In this document: positions 5,605-11,610 of the stretch, piece after piece | Layout of the letters: each line of letters begins with the position of its first letter | Numbering within the stretch: position 1 is the first letter of the stretch | Source of the DNA: CAVVYA01 sp964577835 | GTDB taxonomy: Bacteria > Pseudomonadota > Alphaproteobacteria > SMXQ01 | DNA: 14,639 nucleotides | Assembly: GCA_964577835.1 (NCBI GenBank) | Contig: CAZOBN010000080.1 | Location: 1-14,639, forward strand | Reading direction: 5' to 3' | Notes under the pieces: model-generated | What the model was told of the DNA's origin: nothing | What the model saw: only the letters and a program-made list of their open reading frames with translations | The model's database searches: none | Position numbers and translations under genes: made by a program

Positions 5605-5633
5605 TTGTAAACTGAGCGGTGACAGGTTACACT
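5605..5633 (+). promoter_or_regulatory. higBA promoter with operator dyad; probably leaderless transcript
   Basis: TTGTAA at 5605-5610 and TACACT at 5628-5633 are 17 bases apart, predicting a start at about 5640-5641, on or next to the higB ATG at 5641. No ribosome site precedes that ATG. An 8-bp dyad with one mismatch, GTAAACTG (5607-5614) and CAGGTTAC (5623-5630), fills the space between the two boxes, where a HigBA or HigA repressor would block polymerase. Confidence 0.6.
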
Positions 5634-5640
5634 CGCGCCC

Positions 5641-5919
5641 ATGATCGCCAGCTTCCGCCACAAGGGCCTCAAGCTCATGTTCGAGAAGGGGGACCGGCGG
5701 AAGGTGCTGCCGGACTACGCGGACAAGATCGGGCGTGTTCTCGCGCGCCTCGAAGAGGCGTCTGAGGTCGGCAACATGGACTTGCCCGGTTTCCGGCTGC
5801 ATCCCTTGAAAGGCGCGTTGGCGGGTTTCTGGTCTGTGACGGTCTCCGGCAACTGGCGCATCGTCTTCCGCTTCGAGGGCGGCCATGCGCGTGACGTGGA
5901 CTTGATCGACTACCATTAG
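5641..5919 (+). CDS. higB: HigB-type toxin, RelE superfamily
   Basis: This 92-residue protein is a full-length HigB (plasmid-killer type) mRNA interferase. The family pattern is plain: MIASFRHKGLKLMFEKGDRR (1-20), NMDLPGFRLHPLKG (45-58), GFWSVTVSGNWRIVFRFEG (62-80) and DVDLIDYH at the C-terminus. In studied HigB proteins this fold cleaves mRNA on the translating ribosome. Start choice rests on homology, since no Shine-Dalgarno is present and the promoter seems to sit directly before the ATG. The stop TAG at 5917-5919 forms part of the higA ribosome site. Toxin-before-antitoxin order is normal for higBA. Confidence 0.93.
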   Translation: MIASFRHKGLKLMFEKGDRRKVLPDYADKIGRVLARLEEASEVGNMDLPGFRLHPLKGALAGFWSVTVSGNWRIVFRFEGGHARDVDLIDYH

Positions 5920-5932
5920 GAGGACTTGCGCC

Positions 5933-6223
5933 ATGCCGATGAAGAACCCGCCTCATCCGGGACTATCCGTCCGGCACGACTGCCTGGAGCCCCTAGGCCT
6001 CAGCGTGACTGAGGCGGCGAGGAAGCTCGGTGTCAGCCGCAAGCAGCTCTCCGACATCGTCAACGGCCATTCCGGACTCTCGCCGGAGATGGCGATCCGG
6101 CTCGACAAGGCGTTCGGCGGCGGCGCGGAAACGTGGTTTCGCCTTCAGGCGGCTTACGACCTTGCCCAGGCCATGAAGCACGCCGCTCGAATTAAGGTTG
6201 AACGACTGACGCGAGCGGCTTGA
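5933..6223 (+). CDS. higA: HigA antitoxin, XRE family
   Basis: This 96-residue HigA/VapI-type protein starts MPMKNPPHPGLSVRHDCLEP. It has a helix-turn-helix at LSVTEAARKLGVSRKQLSDIVNG (about 23-45), the hallmark SGLSPEMAIRLDKAFGGGAE (47-66), and TWFRLQAAYDLAQA (67-80). AGGAGG at 5918-5923 lies 9 bases before the ATG and overlaps the higB stop, so higA should be translated more strongly than the apparently leaderless higB, as expected for excess antitoxin. It should neutralise HigB and repress the promoter at 5605-5633. A vapB remnant begins directly after its TGA. Confidence 0.93.
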   Translation: MPMKNPPHPGLSVRHDCLEPLGLSVTEAARKLGVSRKQLSDIVNGHSGLSPEMAIRLDKAFGGGAETWFRLQAAYDLAQAMKHAARIKVERLTRAA

Positions 6224-6366
6224 GAAGAGGACGCCATCGTGCGCAAGGAAGGCGAACGGCTGATCATCGAACCCACCCCAATCTTGCTGGCGGTGCTGGC
6301 AACCCTCGCTCCACTCGATGAGGATTTTCCGCCGATCCCCAACTTGGCGGTTGATAGCATCGAGCT
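6224..6366 (+). pseudogene. Second vapB, 5' truncated, lacking its own stop
   Basis: From 6227 the sequence follows vapB codons from about 29 to the penultimate one, with a 6-base in-frame deletion after EPTP and clustered changes near the end. The DNA-binding half is gone. The vapB stop is lost, because the match ends where the last codons of the convergent DUF815 gene begin. The frame continues antisense to that gene as far as TGA 6407-6409. A GTG at 6239-6241, in place of vapB ATG codon 36, has AAGAGG 8 bases upstream and could make a 56-residue product carrying the toxin-binding tail. It is treated as a remnant, but the frame has stayed open. Confidence 0.8.
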
Positions 6367-7250
6367 CAGTTCAGCGTCTGGCCGAGGCGGCCCGCCAGAT
6401 CCTGGATGAATTGCCAGGCGACGCGGCCGGAGCGCGCGCCGCGCGTCACCGACCATTCGATGGCTTCGGCATGCAGCTTCTCGCGGTCGATCTTCAGCCC
6501 ATGGCGATCGGCATAGCCGTCGATCATGGCGAAGAAGGTGTCCTGGTCGCAGGCATGGAAGCCGAGCCATAGTCCGAAGCGATCCGAGAGGGAGACTTTC
6601 TCATCGACCGCTTCGGCCGGATTGATCGCCGTCGACCGTTCGTTCTCGATCATCTGGCGCGGCATCAGGTGGCGGCGGTTCGACGTGACATAGAAGATGA
6701 CGTTGGCGGGGCGGCCTTCGATGCCGCCTTCGAGCAGCGCCTTGAGGGCCTTGTAGCTGGTGTCGTCCTGGTCGAACGAGAGATCGTCGCAGAACAGGAG
6801 GAAACGCCGATCGCTCGCGCGCAACGTCGCCAGGAGCTGAGGCAAGCCGGCGATGTCCTCGCGATGGATTTCGATCAGCGCCGGACCCGCGCCGTTTTTC
6901 GCTTCCTTGGACAGCGCGCCATGCACCGCCTTGATCAGCGAGCTCTTGCCCATGCCGCGCGCGCCCCACAGCAGCGCGTTGTTGGCCGGCAGTCCCTGGG
7001 CGAAGCGGCGCGTATTGGCGAGCAGGATATCGCGCTGGCGGTCGATCCCTTGCAAGAGGCCGATATCGACACGATTTATCTCGGCGACGGGCTGCAGCCG
7101 GCGATCCTCCGCCGACCAGACGAAAGCGTCCGCGCTATCGAGGGCGGGCTGGGCAGGGGGGCGCGGCGCCAGGCGATCGAGCGCCTCGGCAATACGCGCC
7201 AACAGGGTCTCGGAGTCGGGATTCGGGGCGGGTTTCAAAGGTTTGTCCAT
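6366..7250 (-). CDS. DUF815 family AAA-type ATPase
   Basis: This 294-residue protein belongs to the DUF815 (PF05673) family of P-loop ATPases, found in most alphaproteobacteria and without a settled role. Visible motifs are ALLWGARGMGKSSLIKA (Walker A, about 93-109), RFLLFCDDLSF (Walker B, about 145-155), FYVTSNRRHLMPR (sensor 1 region), and a C-terminal RGARSGRVAWQFIQDLAGRLG. The start is set at 7250 (MDKPLKPAPN). An upstream in-frame start at 7361 would overlap yajC and precede the conserved region. It is divergent from yajC across an 86-base gap. The gene is convergent with the TA island, and its stop (6366-6368) abuts the vapB remnant, yet its own C-terminus looks complete. Confidence 0.85.
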   Translation of the reverse strand: MDKPLKPAPNPDSETLLARIAEALDRLAPRPPAQPALDSADAFVWSAEDRRLQPVAEINRVDIGLLQGIDRQRDILLANTRRFAQGLPANNALLWGARGMGKSSLIKAVHGALSKEAKNGAGPALIEIHREDIAGLPQLLATLRASDRRFLLFCDDLSFDQDDTSYKALKALLEGGIEGRPANVIFYVTSNRRHLMPRQMIENERSTAINPAEAVDEKVSLSDRFGLWLGFHACDQDTFFAMIDGYADRHGLKIDREKLHAEAIEWSVTRGARSGRVAWQFIQDLAGRLGQTLN

Positions 7251-7264
7251 GACCAGCTTTGCAT

Positions 7265-7292
7265 TTGCAAACAAGGGCCGGGCGGTTATAGT
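7265..7292 (+). promoter_or_regulatory. Promoter of the yajC-secDF operon
   Basis: TTGCAA (7265-7270) and TATAGT (7287-7292) with a 16-base spacer predict a start near 7299 and a leader of about 38 bases with AGGAG at 7326-7330. A small perfect dyad, TTTGCA-TT-TGCAAA (7258-7271), overlaps the -35 box in the gap shared with the divergent ATPase gene and could bind a regulator. Confidence 0.6.
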
Positions 7293-7336
7293 CCGCCTGC
7301 CCAAAGGGGCTTCTGCGCAGATACTAGGAGAATTTG

Positions 7337-7702
7337 ATGTTGATTTCATCGGCTTACGCACAAGCGCCCGGGGCGGCCCCGGGTGGCCTGGACAGCCAGA
7401 TCATGTCCTTCGCGCCGCTGGTGCTGATCTTCGTCGTGTTTTACTTCCTGCTGATCCGCCCGCAACAGAAGCGCGCGAAGCAACATAAGGAAATGCTCGG
7501 TGCAATCCGCCGCGGCGACCGCGTCGTCACCAATGGCGGCATCATCGGCACGGTGAACAAGGTCGTCAACAATGACGAAATGATCCTCGAGATCGCCGAT
7601 GGCGTGCGCGTCCGGGCCTTGCGCAGCATGGTCGCGAGCGTGATCGCCAAAACCGAGCCCGCCGATGCGGACGAGGACGAGGCACGAACCACGAAGTCAT
7701 AG
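7337..7702 (+). CDS. yajC: Sec translocon accessory subunit YajC
   Basis: This 121-residue inner-membrane protein has one helix (about 24-42, SFAPLVLIFVVFYFLLIRPQ), then the signature RPQQKRAKQHKEML and a small cytosolic domain, RRGDRVVTNGGIIGTVNKV...IADGVRVRALRSMV. The acidic tail ends EPADADEDEARTTKS. YajC associates with SecDF and YidC. AGGAG at 7326-7330 precedes ATG 7337 with 6 bases between; an in-frame TTG just before it is not needed. It is the first gene of the yajC-secD-secF operon, 72 bases before secD. Confidence 0.96.
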   Translation: MLISSAYAQAPGAAPGGLDSQIMSFAPLVLIFVVFYFLLIRPQQKRAKQHKEMLGAIRRGDRVVTNGGIIGTVNKVVNNDEMILEIADGVRVRALRSMVASVIAKTEPADADEDEARTTKS

Positions 7703-7774
7703 CCTGACGGCGCCGCCCAATGGCAGCGCCTGTCTTCACGGCCCAAGCCACGGATCGCGGACAAAGACTCAGCC

Positions 7775-9358
7775 ATGCTGCACTTCCCCCGTTGGAAGAT
7801 CATCCTGATTATCGTCGTCATGCTGGCCGGTGCGCTGTTCGCCTTTCCGAACGTGCTGAGCCCGCAGCAGGTCGGGCAACTCCCCAGTTGGACGCCGAGC
7901 GCCCGCATGAACCTGGGTCTCGATCTGCGGGGCGGCTCGCATCTCCTGCTCGAAGTCGACATGAGCGCCGTCCTTCAGGAACGCATGCAGGCGCTCGAGC
8001 AGAACCTCCGCGCGGCGCTGCGTAAGGAGCGCATCGGCTACACCAATCTCGCCGCCTCCAGCAATGCGGTGCAGCTCACGCTGAGCAATCCGGCGGACCT
8101 GCCGAAGGTGCGCCAATTGCTGCGCGATATCGAAACCGGCCTGAACGTGGAGTCCGGCCCGGGCGGACAGGTCACGATCCGTTATGACGAACCGACCCTG
8201 CGCGAGCGGCGCAACCAGGTCATCGGCCAATCCATCGAAATCGTGCGCCGACGCGTCGATGAATTCGGCACGACCGAGCCCTCCATCCAGCAGCAGGGCG
8301 AAGACCGCATCCTGGTCCAGGTCCCCGGTCTAGATAACCCGCAACGACTCATCGAATTGATCGGCAAGACGGCCAAGCTGACCTTCCGCATGGTCGATCT
8401 GAGCGCGAACCCCGAGGCGGCGCGCCAGACCGGCCGCGTGCCGCCGGGCGCGGAGCTGCTGCCTTCGGATGCCGAACGCGATCCGATGACCGGCAAGCCA
8501 GTCGAATATCTCGTGCAGCGCCGCATTCTGGTCGGAGGCGACAATCTGACCGATTCGCAAGCGACCTTCCAGAACGGCCAACCCGTCGTCAGCTTCCGTT
8601 TCGATACGGTCGGCGCGCGGCGCTTCGCCGATGCGACCCGCGAAAACGTCGGCAAGCCGTTCGCCATCGTGCTCGACAACAAGGTGATCAGCGCCCCCGT
8701 CATCCGCGAACCGATCCTCGGCGGCTCCGGCATCATCTCCGGCAGCTTCACAACCGAATCGGCCAAAGATCTGGCGCTCTTGCTGCGCGCCGGCGCGCTG
8801 CCCGCCCCCCTTAAAGTGTTGGAACAGCGCACGGTCGGACCCGATCTCGGCGCCGATTCGATCGAAGCCGGCAAGATGGCCTGCCTGATCGGCTACCTGC
8901 TCATCGCTATCCTGATGATCGTGCGCTATCAGGTGTTCGGCGTCATCGCGAACGTCGCGCTGGCCGCCAACCTGCTGCTGACCGTCGCCATCATGTCGAT
9001 CCTGCACGCGACCCTGACCCTGCCGGGCATCGCCGGCATGGTGCTCGGCCTCGCCATGGCGGTCGACGCCAACGTGCTGATCTACGAGCGCATGCGGGAG
9101 GAAATCCGGATGGGCCGGTCGCCGCTACTGGCGGCCGATGTCGGATCGCAAAAGGCATTCATCACCATCCTGGATTCGAACCTGACGACCCTGTGCGCCG
9201 CGTTCTTCCTCTACCTGCTCGGCTCCGGACCGGTGAAGGGGTTCGCCGTCACCCTGTCGATCGGCCTGATCTGCTCGATGTTCACGGCCGTCACCCTGAC
9301 GCGCGCGCTGATGGCCGCCTATCTCAAATGGCGCAAGCCGAAAACGATCACGGTCTGA
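7775..9358 (+). CDS. secD: Protein translocase subunit SecD
   Basis: This 527-residue, six-helix protein of the RND superfamily uses the proton gradient with SecF to pull exported proteins from the Sec channel. Helix 1 lies at about 8-25. The periplasmic P1 region opens with MNLGLDLRGGSHLLLEVD and includes RRRVDEFGTTEPSIQQQGED; the second part has SFRFDTVGARRFADAT and VISAPVIREPILGG. Helices 2-6 begin near residue 368 and include the family motif LGLAMAVDANVLIYERMREE near 425-445, with the proton-path Asp in VDANV. The length is normal for alphaproteobacteria. No clear ribosome site precedes ATG 7775, which fits upstream coupling or weak initiation. secF follows 8 bases after the stop. Confidence 0.97.
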   Translation: MLHFPRWKIILIIVVMLAGALFAFPNVLSPQQVGQLPSWTPSARMNLGLDLRGGSHLLLEVDMSAVLQERMQALEQNLRAALRKERIGYTNLAASSNAVQLTLSNPADLPKVRQLLRDIETGLNVESGPGGQVTIRYDEPTLRERRNQVIGQSIEIVRRRVDEFGTTEPSIQQQGEDRILVQVPGLDNPQRLIELIGKTAKLTFRMVDLSANPEAARQTGRVPPGAELLPSDAERDPMTGKPVEYLVQRRILVGGDNLTDSQATFQNGQPVVSFRFDTVGARRFADATRENVGKPFAIVLDNKVISAPVIREPILGGSGIISGSFTTESAKDLALLLRAGALPAPLKVLEQRTVGPDLGADSIEAGKMACLIGYLLIAILMIVRYQVFGVIANVALAANLLLTVAIMSILHATLTLPGIAGMVLGLAMAVDANVLIYERMREEIRMGRSPLLAADVGSQKAFITILDSNLTTLCAAFFLYLLGSGPVKGFAVTLSIGLICSMFTAVTLTRALMAAYLKWRKPKTITV

Positions 9359-9366
9359 GGTTACTC

Positions 9367-10311
9367 ATGTTTGGCCTCTTCAAGGCTGTTCACAGCTTCG
9401 ATTACTTCCGCTTTCACAAGCTGTGTTTCGCGCTCTCGATCCTGCTGTGCATCGGCACCGCGGTGTCGCTCGCCACGCGCGGCCTGAACTACGGTGTCGA
9501 TTTCGCCGGCGGCATCCTCATGGAGGTGCGCACGCCCGGTCCGGCGGACCTCGCCGACATGCGCTCCAAGCTCAACGACCTCAATCTCGGCGACGTGGCC
9601 CTGCAGGAATTCGGATCGCCCAGCGACATCCTGATCCGTGTGCAGCGCCAGGGGACCAGCGAGCAACAGGAGATGGCGGCCGTCAAGCAGATCCAGGGCG
9701 TGCTCGGGGACAAGATCGAATATCGCCGTATCGAGGTGGTCGGCCCCAAGGTCGGCGGCGAACTCATCCGCGACGCGATCTGGGCCGTCGTACTGTCTCT
9801 TGGCGGCATCATGGCCTACATGGCTTTCCGCTTCGGCTGGCGCGCCGGCTTCACCGGCGTGGTCGCGCTGATCCACGATTGCTGGACGACGCTCGGACTC
9901 TACTCGGTGACCGGACTGCAGTTCGATCTGACGTCGGTGGCGGTGATCGTCACCATCGCCGGCTTTTCGATCAACGATACCGTCGTGATCGATGACCGCA
10001 TCCGCGAGAACCTGCGCAAATACAAGACCATGGATTTCCGCGATCTAATCAACCGCTCGATCAACGAAACCATGGCGCGCACCATCATGACCAACGGCCT
10101 GCTGTTCCTGGCGGTGCTCGCGTTGGTGATCTTCGGCGGGCAGGTGCTGCAGAACTTCAGCATCGCCATGCTGTGGGGCGTCGTCGCCGGCACCTATTCG
10201 ACGATCTATGTGGCGGCGCCGATGGAATGGTACATGTCGCGGTCGCACCATCACCGCAGCGCGGCGGTCGAGCGTGGCGAGCCGGCTCGCGCCAAGAAAC
10301 CGGGATCCTGA
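9367..10311 (+). CDS. secF: Protein translocase subunit SecF
   Basis: This 314-residue partner of SecD has six predicted helices. Helix 1 is near 20-38, followed by GLNYGVDFAGGILMEV, a short periplasmic domain, and EVVGPKVGGELIRDAIWAVV at helix 2. The helix 4 motif reads TIAGFSINDTVVIDDRIREN, with Asp-Asp where many homologues have Val-Phe-Asp (VVFDRIRE), a modest variation. The tail is basic and His-rich (SRSHHHRSAAVERG). The start ATG 9367 follows secD by 8 bases, and TGAGG at the secD stop can serve as the ribosome site, so the two are coupled. The Mth938-like gene follows 13 bases downstream. Confidence 0.97.
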   Translation: MFGLFKAVHSFDYFRFHKLCFALSILLCIGTAVSLATRGLNYGVDFAGGILMEVRTPGPADLADMRSKLNDLNLGDVALQEFGSPSDILIRVQRQGTSEQQEMAAVKQIQGVLGDKIEYRRIEVVGPKVGGELIRDAIWAVVLSLGGIMAYMAFRFGWRAGFTGVVALIHDCWTTLGLYSVTGLQFDLTSVAVIVTIAGFSINDTVVIDDRIRENLRKYKTMDFRDLINRSINETMARTIMTNGLLFLAVLALVIFGGQVLQNFSIAMLWGVVAGTYSTIYVAAPMEWYMSRSHHHRSAAVERGEPARAKKPGS

Positions 10312-10324
10312 ACGCCGCGGTCCG

Positions 10325-10732
10325 ATGACCACCCCCGCCGATAAGCCGCCTGCCGAACGACAGCCTGAGCGTCCACCCACGCCTCAAGTCATTCAGGCCT
10401 ACGGCAACGGCGGCTTCACCACATCGGGTGTGCGCCACAAGGGGTCTATCGTCGTGCTTCGCATGCAGACCTTGATCTGGTCGCCGCCCGACGATCTCGC
10501 GAACCTCGCGGTCGCGGATTTCGCCCCAGCCACGGACGCTTCGGCCGACGTGGATATCGTGCTGCTGGGCTGCGGTGCGCGCGCCGTCATGCTGCCGGGC
10601 GACCTTCGCGCTCGTCTGAAAGCCGCTGGCGTGACCGTGGAATGCATGGACACGGGTGCCGCCTGCCGCACCTTCAATTTGCTGCAAATCGAAGGCCGCC
10701 GCGTTGCGGCCATGCTCGTCGCCATTCCCTGA
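10325..10732 (+). CDS. Mth938-like domain protein (DUF498 family)
   Basis: This 135-residue soluble protein has the Mth938/NDUFAF3-like fold. The visible pattern is IQAYGNGGFTTSGVRHKGSI (about 23-42), then IVLLGCGARAVMLPGDLRARLKAAGVTVECMDTGAACRTFNLL (79-121) and a final EGRRVAAMLVAIP. The mitochondrial relative NDUFAF3 is a complex I assembly factor; the bacterial role is unproven. It is the last gene of the yajC-secDF run, as in many alphaproteobacteria. A Pro-rich N-terminal tail precedes the fold. A bidirectional terminator lies 18 bases after the stop. Confidence 0.85.
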   Translation: MTTPADKPPAERQPERPPTPQVIQAYGNGGFTTSGVRHKGSIVVLRMQTLIWSPPDDLANLAVADFAPATDASADVDIVLLGCGARAVMLPGDLRARLKAAGVTVECMDTGAACRTFNLLQIEGRRVAAMLVAIP

Positions 10733-10749
10733 AGCAGAACGCGTACAGC

Positions 10750-10780
10750 AAAACGGCGGAGCCTGGGGCCCCGCCGTTTT
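10750..10780. terminator. Bidirectional rho-independent terminator
   Basis: A perfect 10-bp stem, AAAACGGCGG (10750-10759) with CCGCCGTTTT (10771-10780), encloses an 11-base loop. The A and T runs at its ends allow function on both strands. It sits between the convergent yajC-secDF-Mth938 operon and the PuuD-like gene and should end both. Confidence 0.85.
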
Positions 10781-10800
10781 CGTATCCTGTCCGATAGCTT

Positions 10801-11313
10801 CTACGGACGGAACAGATGGATCCCGACCATGGCGTAGGACATCGGGATCGACAGCATGGTGTTGAACCGCGAGGCCAGCATGGCCAGGCGCGCGGCCTTG
10901 GCTTTCTCCTCGGGCGGCACCGTCACGATACCCAACGCCTTCTTCTGGTTCGGCCAGATGATGAACCAGACGTTGAAGGCCATGATGAGGCCGAACCACA
11001 TGCCGAAGCCGATGGTCATGTGGTACTTGCTATGGCTGGTGACGCCGAGGGCGAAGGCGTCGCCCAGGATGCCGAGCTGCCAAGCCTGAACGAGGCCCCA
11101 GAGCAATGTCGAGAGCGCGGCCCAGCGGAACCAGAACAGCGCGGCCGGCGCGATGACCTTGGAGACCGCGGGCTTCTGCTCATCCGGGATCTTCGGCATG
11201 GACGGGATCTGCACGAAATTGAAATACCAGAGCAGGCCGATCCACATGATGCCGCTGACGACGTGCAGCCAGCGGACGAAGAAGACGGCGTACGGATCGT
11301 GTAAGAAGTCCAT
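10801..11313 (-). CDS. Four-helix membrane protein, urate-hydroxylase PuuD-like
   Basis: This 170-residue integral membrane protein has helices at about 11-34, 55-81, 98-121 and 150-168. Key stretches are FFVRWLHVVSGIMWIGLLWY, SKYHMTIGFGMWFGLIMAFN and VWFIIWPNQKKALG. These resemble the membrane part of PuuD-type urate hydroxylase, but PuuD is around 400 residues with eight helices and a cytochrome c domain, and neither the extra helices nor a CxxCH is present. H17, H98 and H166 within or next to helices could be haem ligands (inference). Substrate and role are unknown; urate oxidation should not be assumed. GAGGGGG on the minus strand lies about 10 bases before the start. It follows a 32-residue membrane peptide gene by 15 bases. 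Confidence 0.8.
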   Translation of the reverse strand: MDFLHDPYAVFFVRWLHVVSGIMWIGLLWYFNFVQIPSMPKIPDEQKPAVSKVIAPAALFWFRWAALSTLLWGLVQAWQLGILGDAFALGVTSHSKYHMTIGFGMWFGLIMAFNVWFIIWPNQKKALGIVTVPPEEKAKAARLAMLASRFNTMLSIPMSYAMVGIHLFRP

Positions 11314-11328
11314 TGTGCGATCTCCCCC

Positions 11329-11427
11329 TCAGCCGGCGAACGAGTATTTGATGATGAGGACCATCACGATGGTGATAACCACACCGAGTGCCAGAGCCCC
11401 TTCCAATTTTACGAGAGGATTCGTCAT
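11329..11427 (-). CDS. 32-residue single-helix membrane protein
   Basis: The short ORF encodes MTNPLVKLEGALALGVVITI and then VMVLIIKYSFAG: a polar start, one hydrophobic helix (about 10-26) and a short polar end. A G-rich ribosome site (GGGGGA on the minus strand) lies just upstream, and the stop is 15 bases before the PuuD-like gene, which has its own G-rich site. Its size and topology suit a small accessory subunit of that membrane protein, comparable to tiny subunits of respiratory oxidases. Coding potential rests on the two ribosome sites and the clean hydrophobic pattern; I do not recognise a family. Confidence 0.6.
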   Translation of the reverse strand: MTNPLVKLEGALALGVVITIVMVLIIKYSFAG

Positions 11428-11447
11428 TCATTCCCCCATGGATTGAT

Positions 11448-11475
11448 TTTATCTAGTAGGCTGTGAGTGCCACAA
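11448..11475 (-). promoter_or_regulatory. Possible promoter of the small membrane protein/PuuD-like operon
   Basis: On the minus strand TTGTGG (11475-11470) and GATAAA (11453-11448) are 16 bases apart, about 20 bases before the small ORF start. The remainder of the non-coding stretch to 11610 shows only a 6-bp hairpin, GCCCCA-TACG-TGGGGC, at 11521-11536. Confidence 0.3.
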
Positions 11476-11610
11476 CGCAAGATATAGCAGATGCATAGTG
11501 GCCGCAATGCCCGTCCGTGAGCCCCATACGTGGGGCCGAGAAACAACCGCCGGTAGAACAGTGCGGCCCAATACACAAGTGTGATCGTCACGACCTTGCA
11601 AGATGCAGGC

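Larger units (their letters stand above)
3015..6365 (+). other. Toxin-antitoxin island between the nlpD-like gene and the DUF815 ATPase
   Basis: All genes here point the same way and interrupt a gene order otherwise typical of alphaproteobacteria. The island holds three full TA pairs, one unknown gene and three gene remnants. A vapB lies at the left edge and a decayed vapB at the right edge, with about 140 bp of closely similar sequence (3198-3343 against 6227-6366), and a second vapC lies inside. No integrase, transposase or target-site duplication is visible, so growth by duplication and recombination between vapBC copies is more likely than a single mobile-element insertion. Confidence 0.7.

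Noticed and set aside
5235..5615. 126-codon ORF covering the vapC remnant
   Set aside because: It begins in unrecognisable sequence and only joins part of the vapC frame before the 19-base deletion shifts it. It is better described as a pseudogene.
3015..6365. Integrative mobile element with attachment sites
   Set aside because: No integrase, transposase, tRNA end or short flanking direct repeat was seen. The only flanking similarity is vapB coding sequence.
10816..11304. Plus-strand ORF opposite the PuuD-like gene
   Set aside because: It is highly charged and His/Asp-rich because it mirrors a membrane protein. The minus-strand gene has ribosome sites and clear helices.
11521..11536. GCCCCA-TACG-TGGGGC hairpin as a terminator
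   Set aside because: The stem is only 6 bp and lacks a T-tract on either strand. It may be chance in GC-rich sequence.
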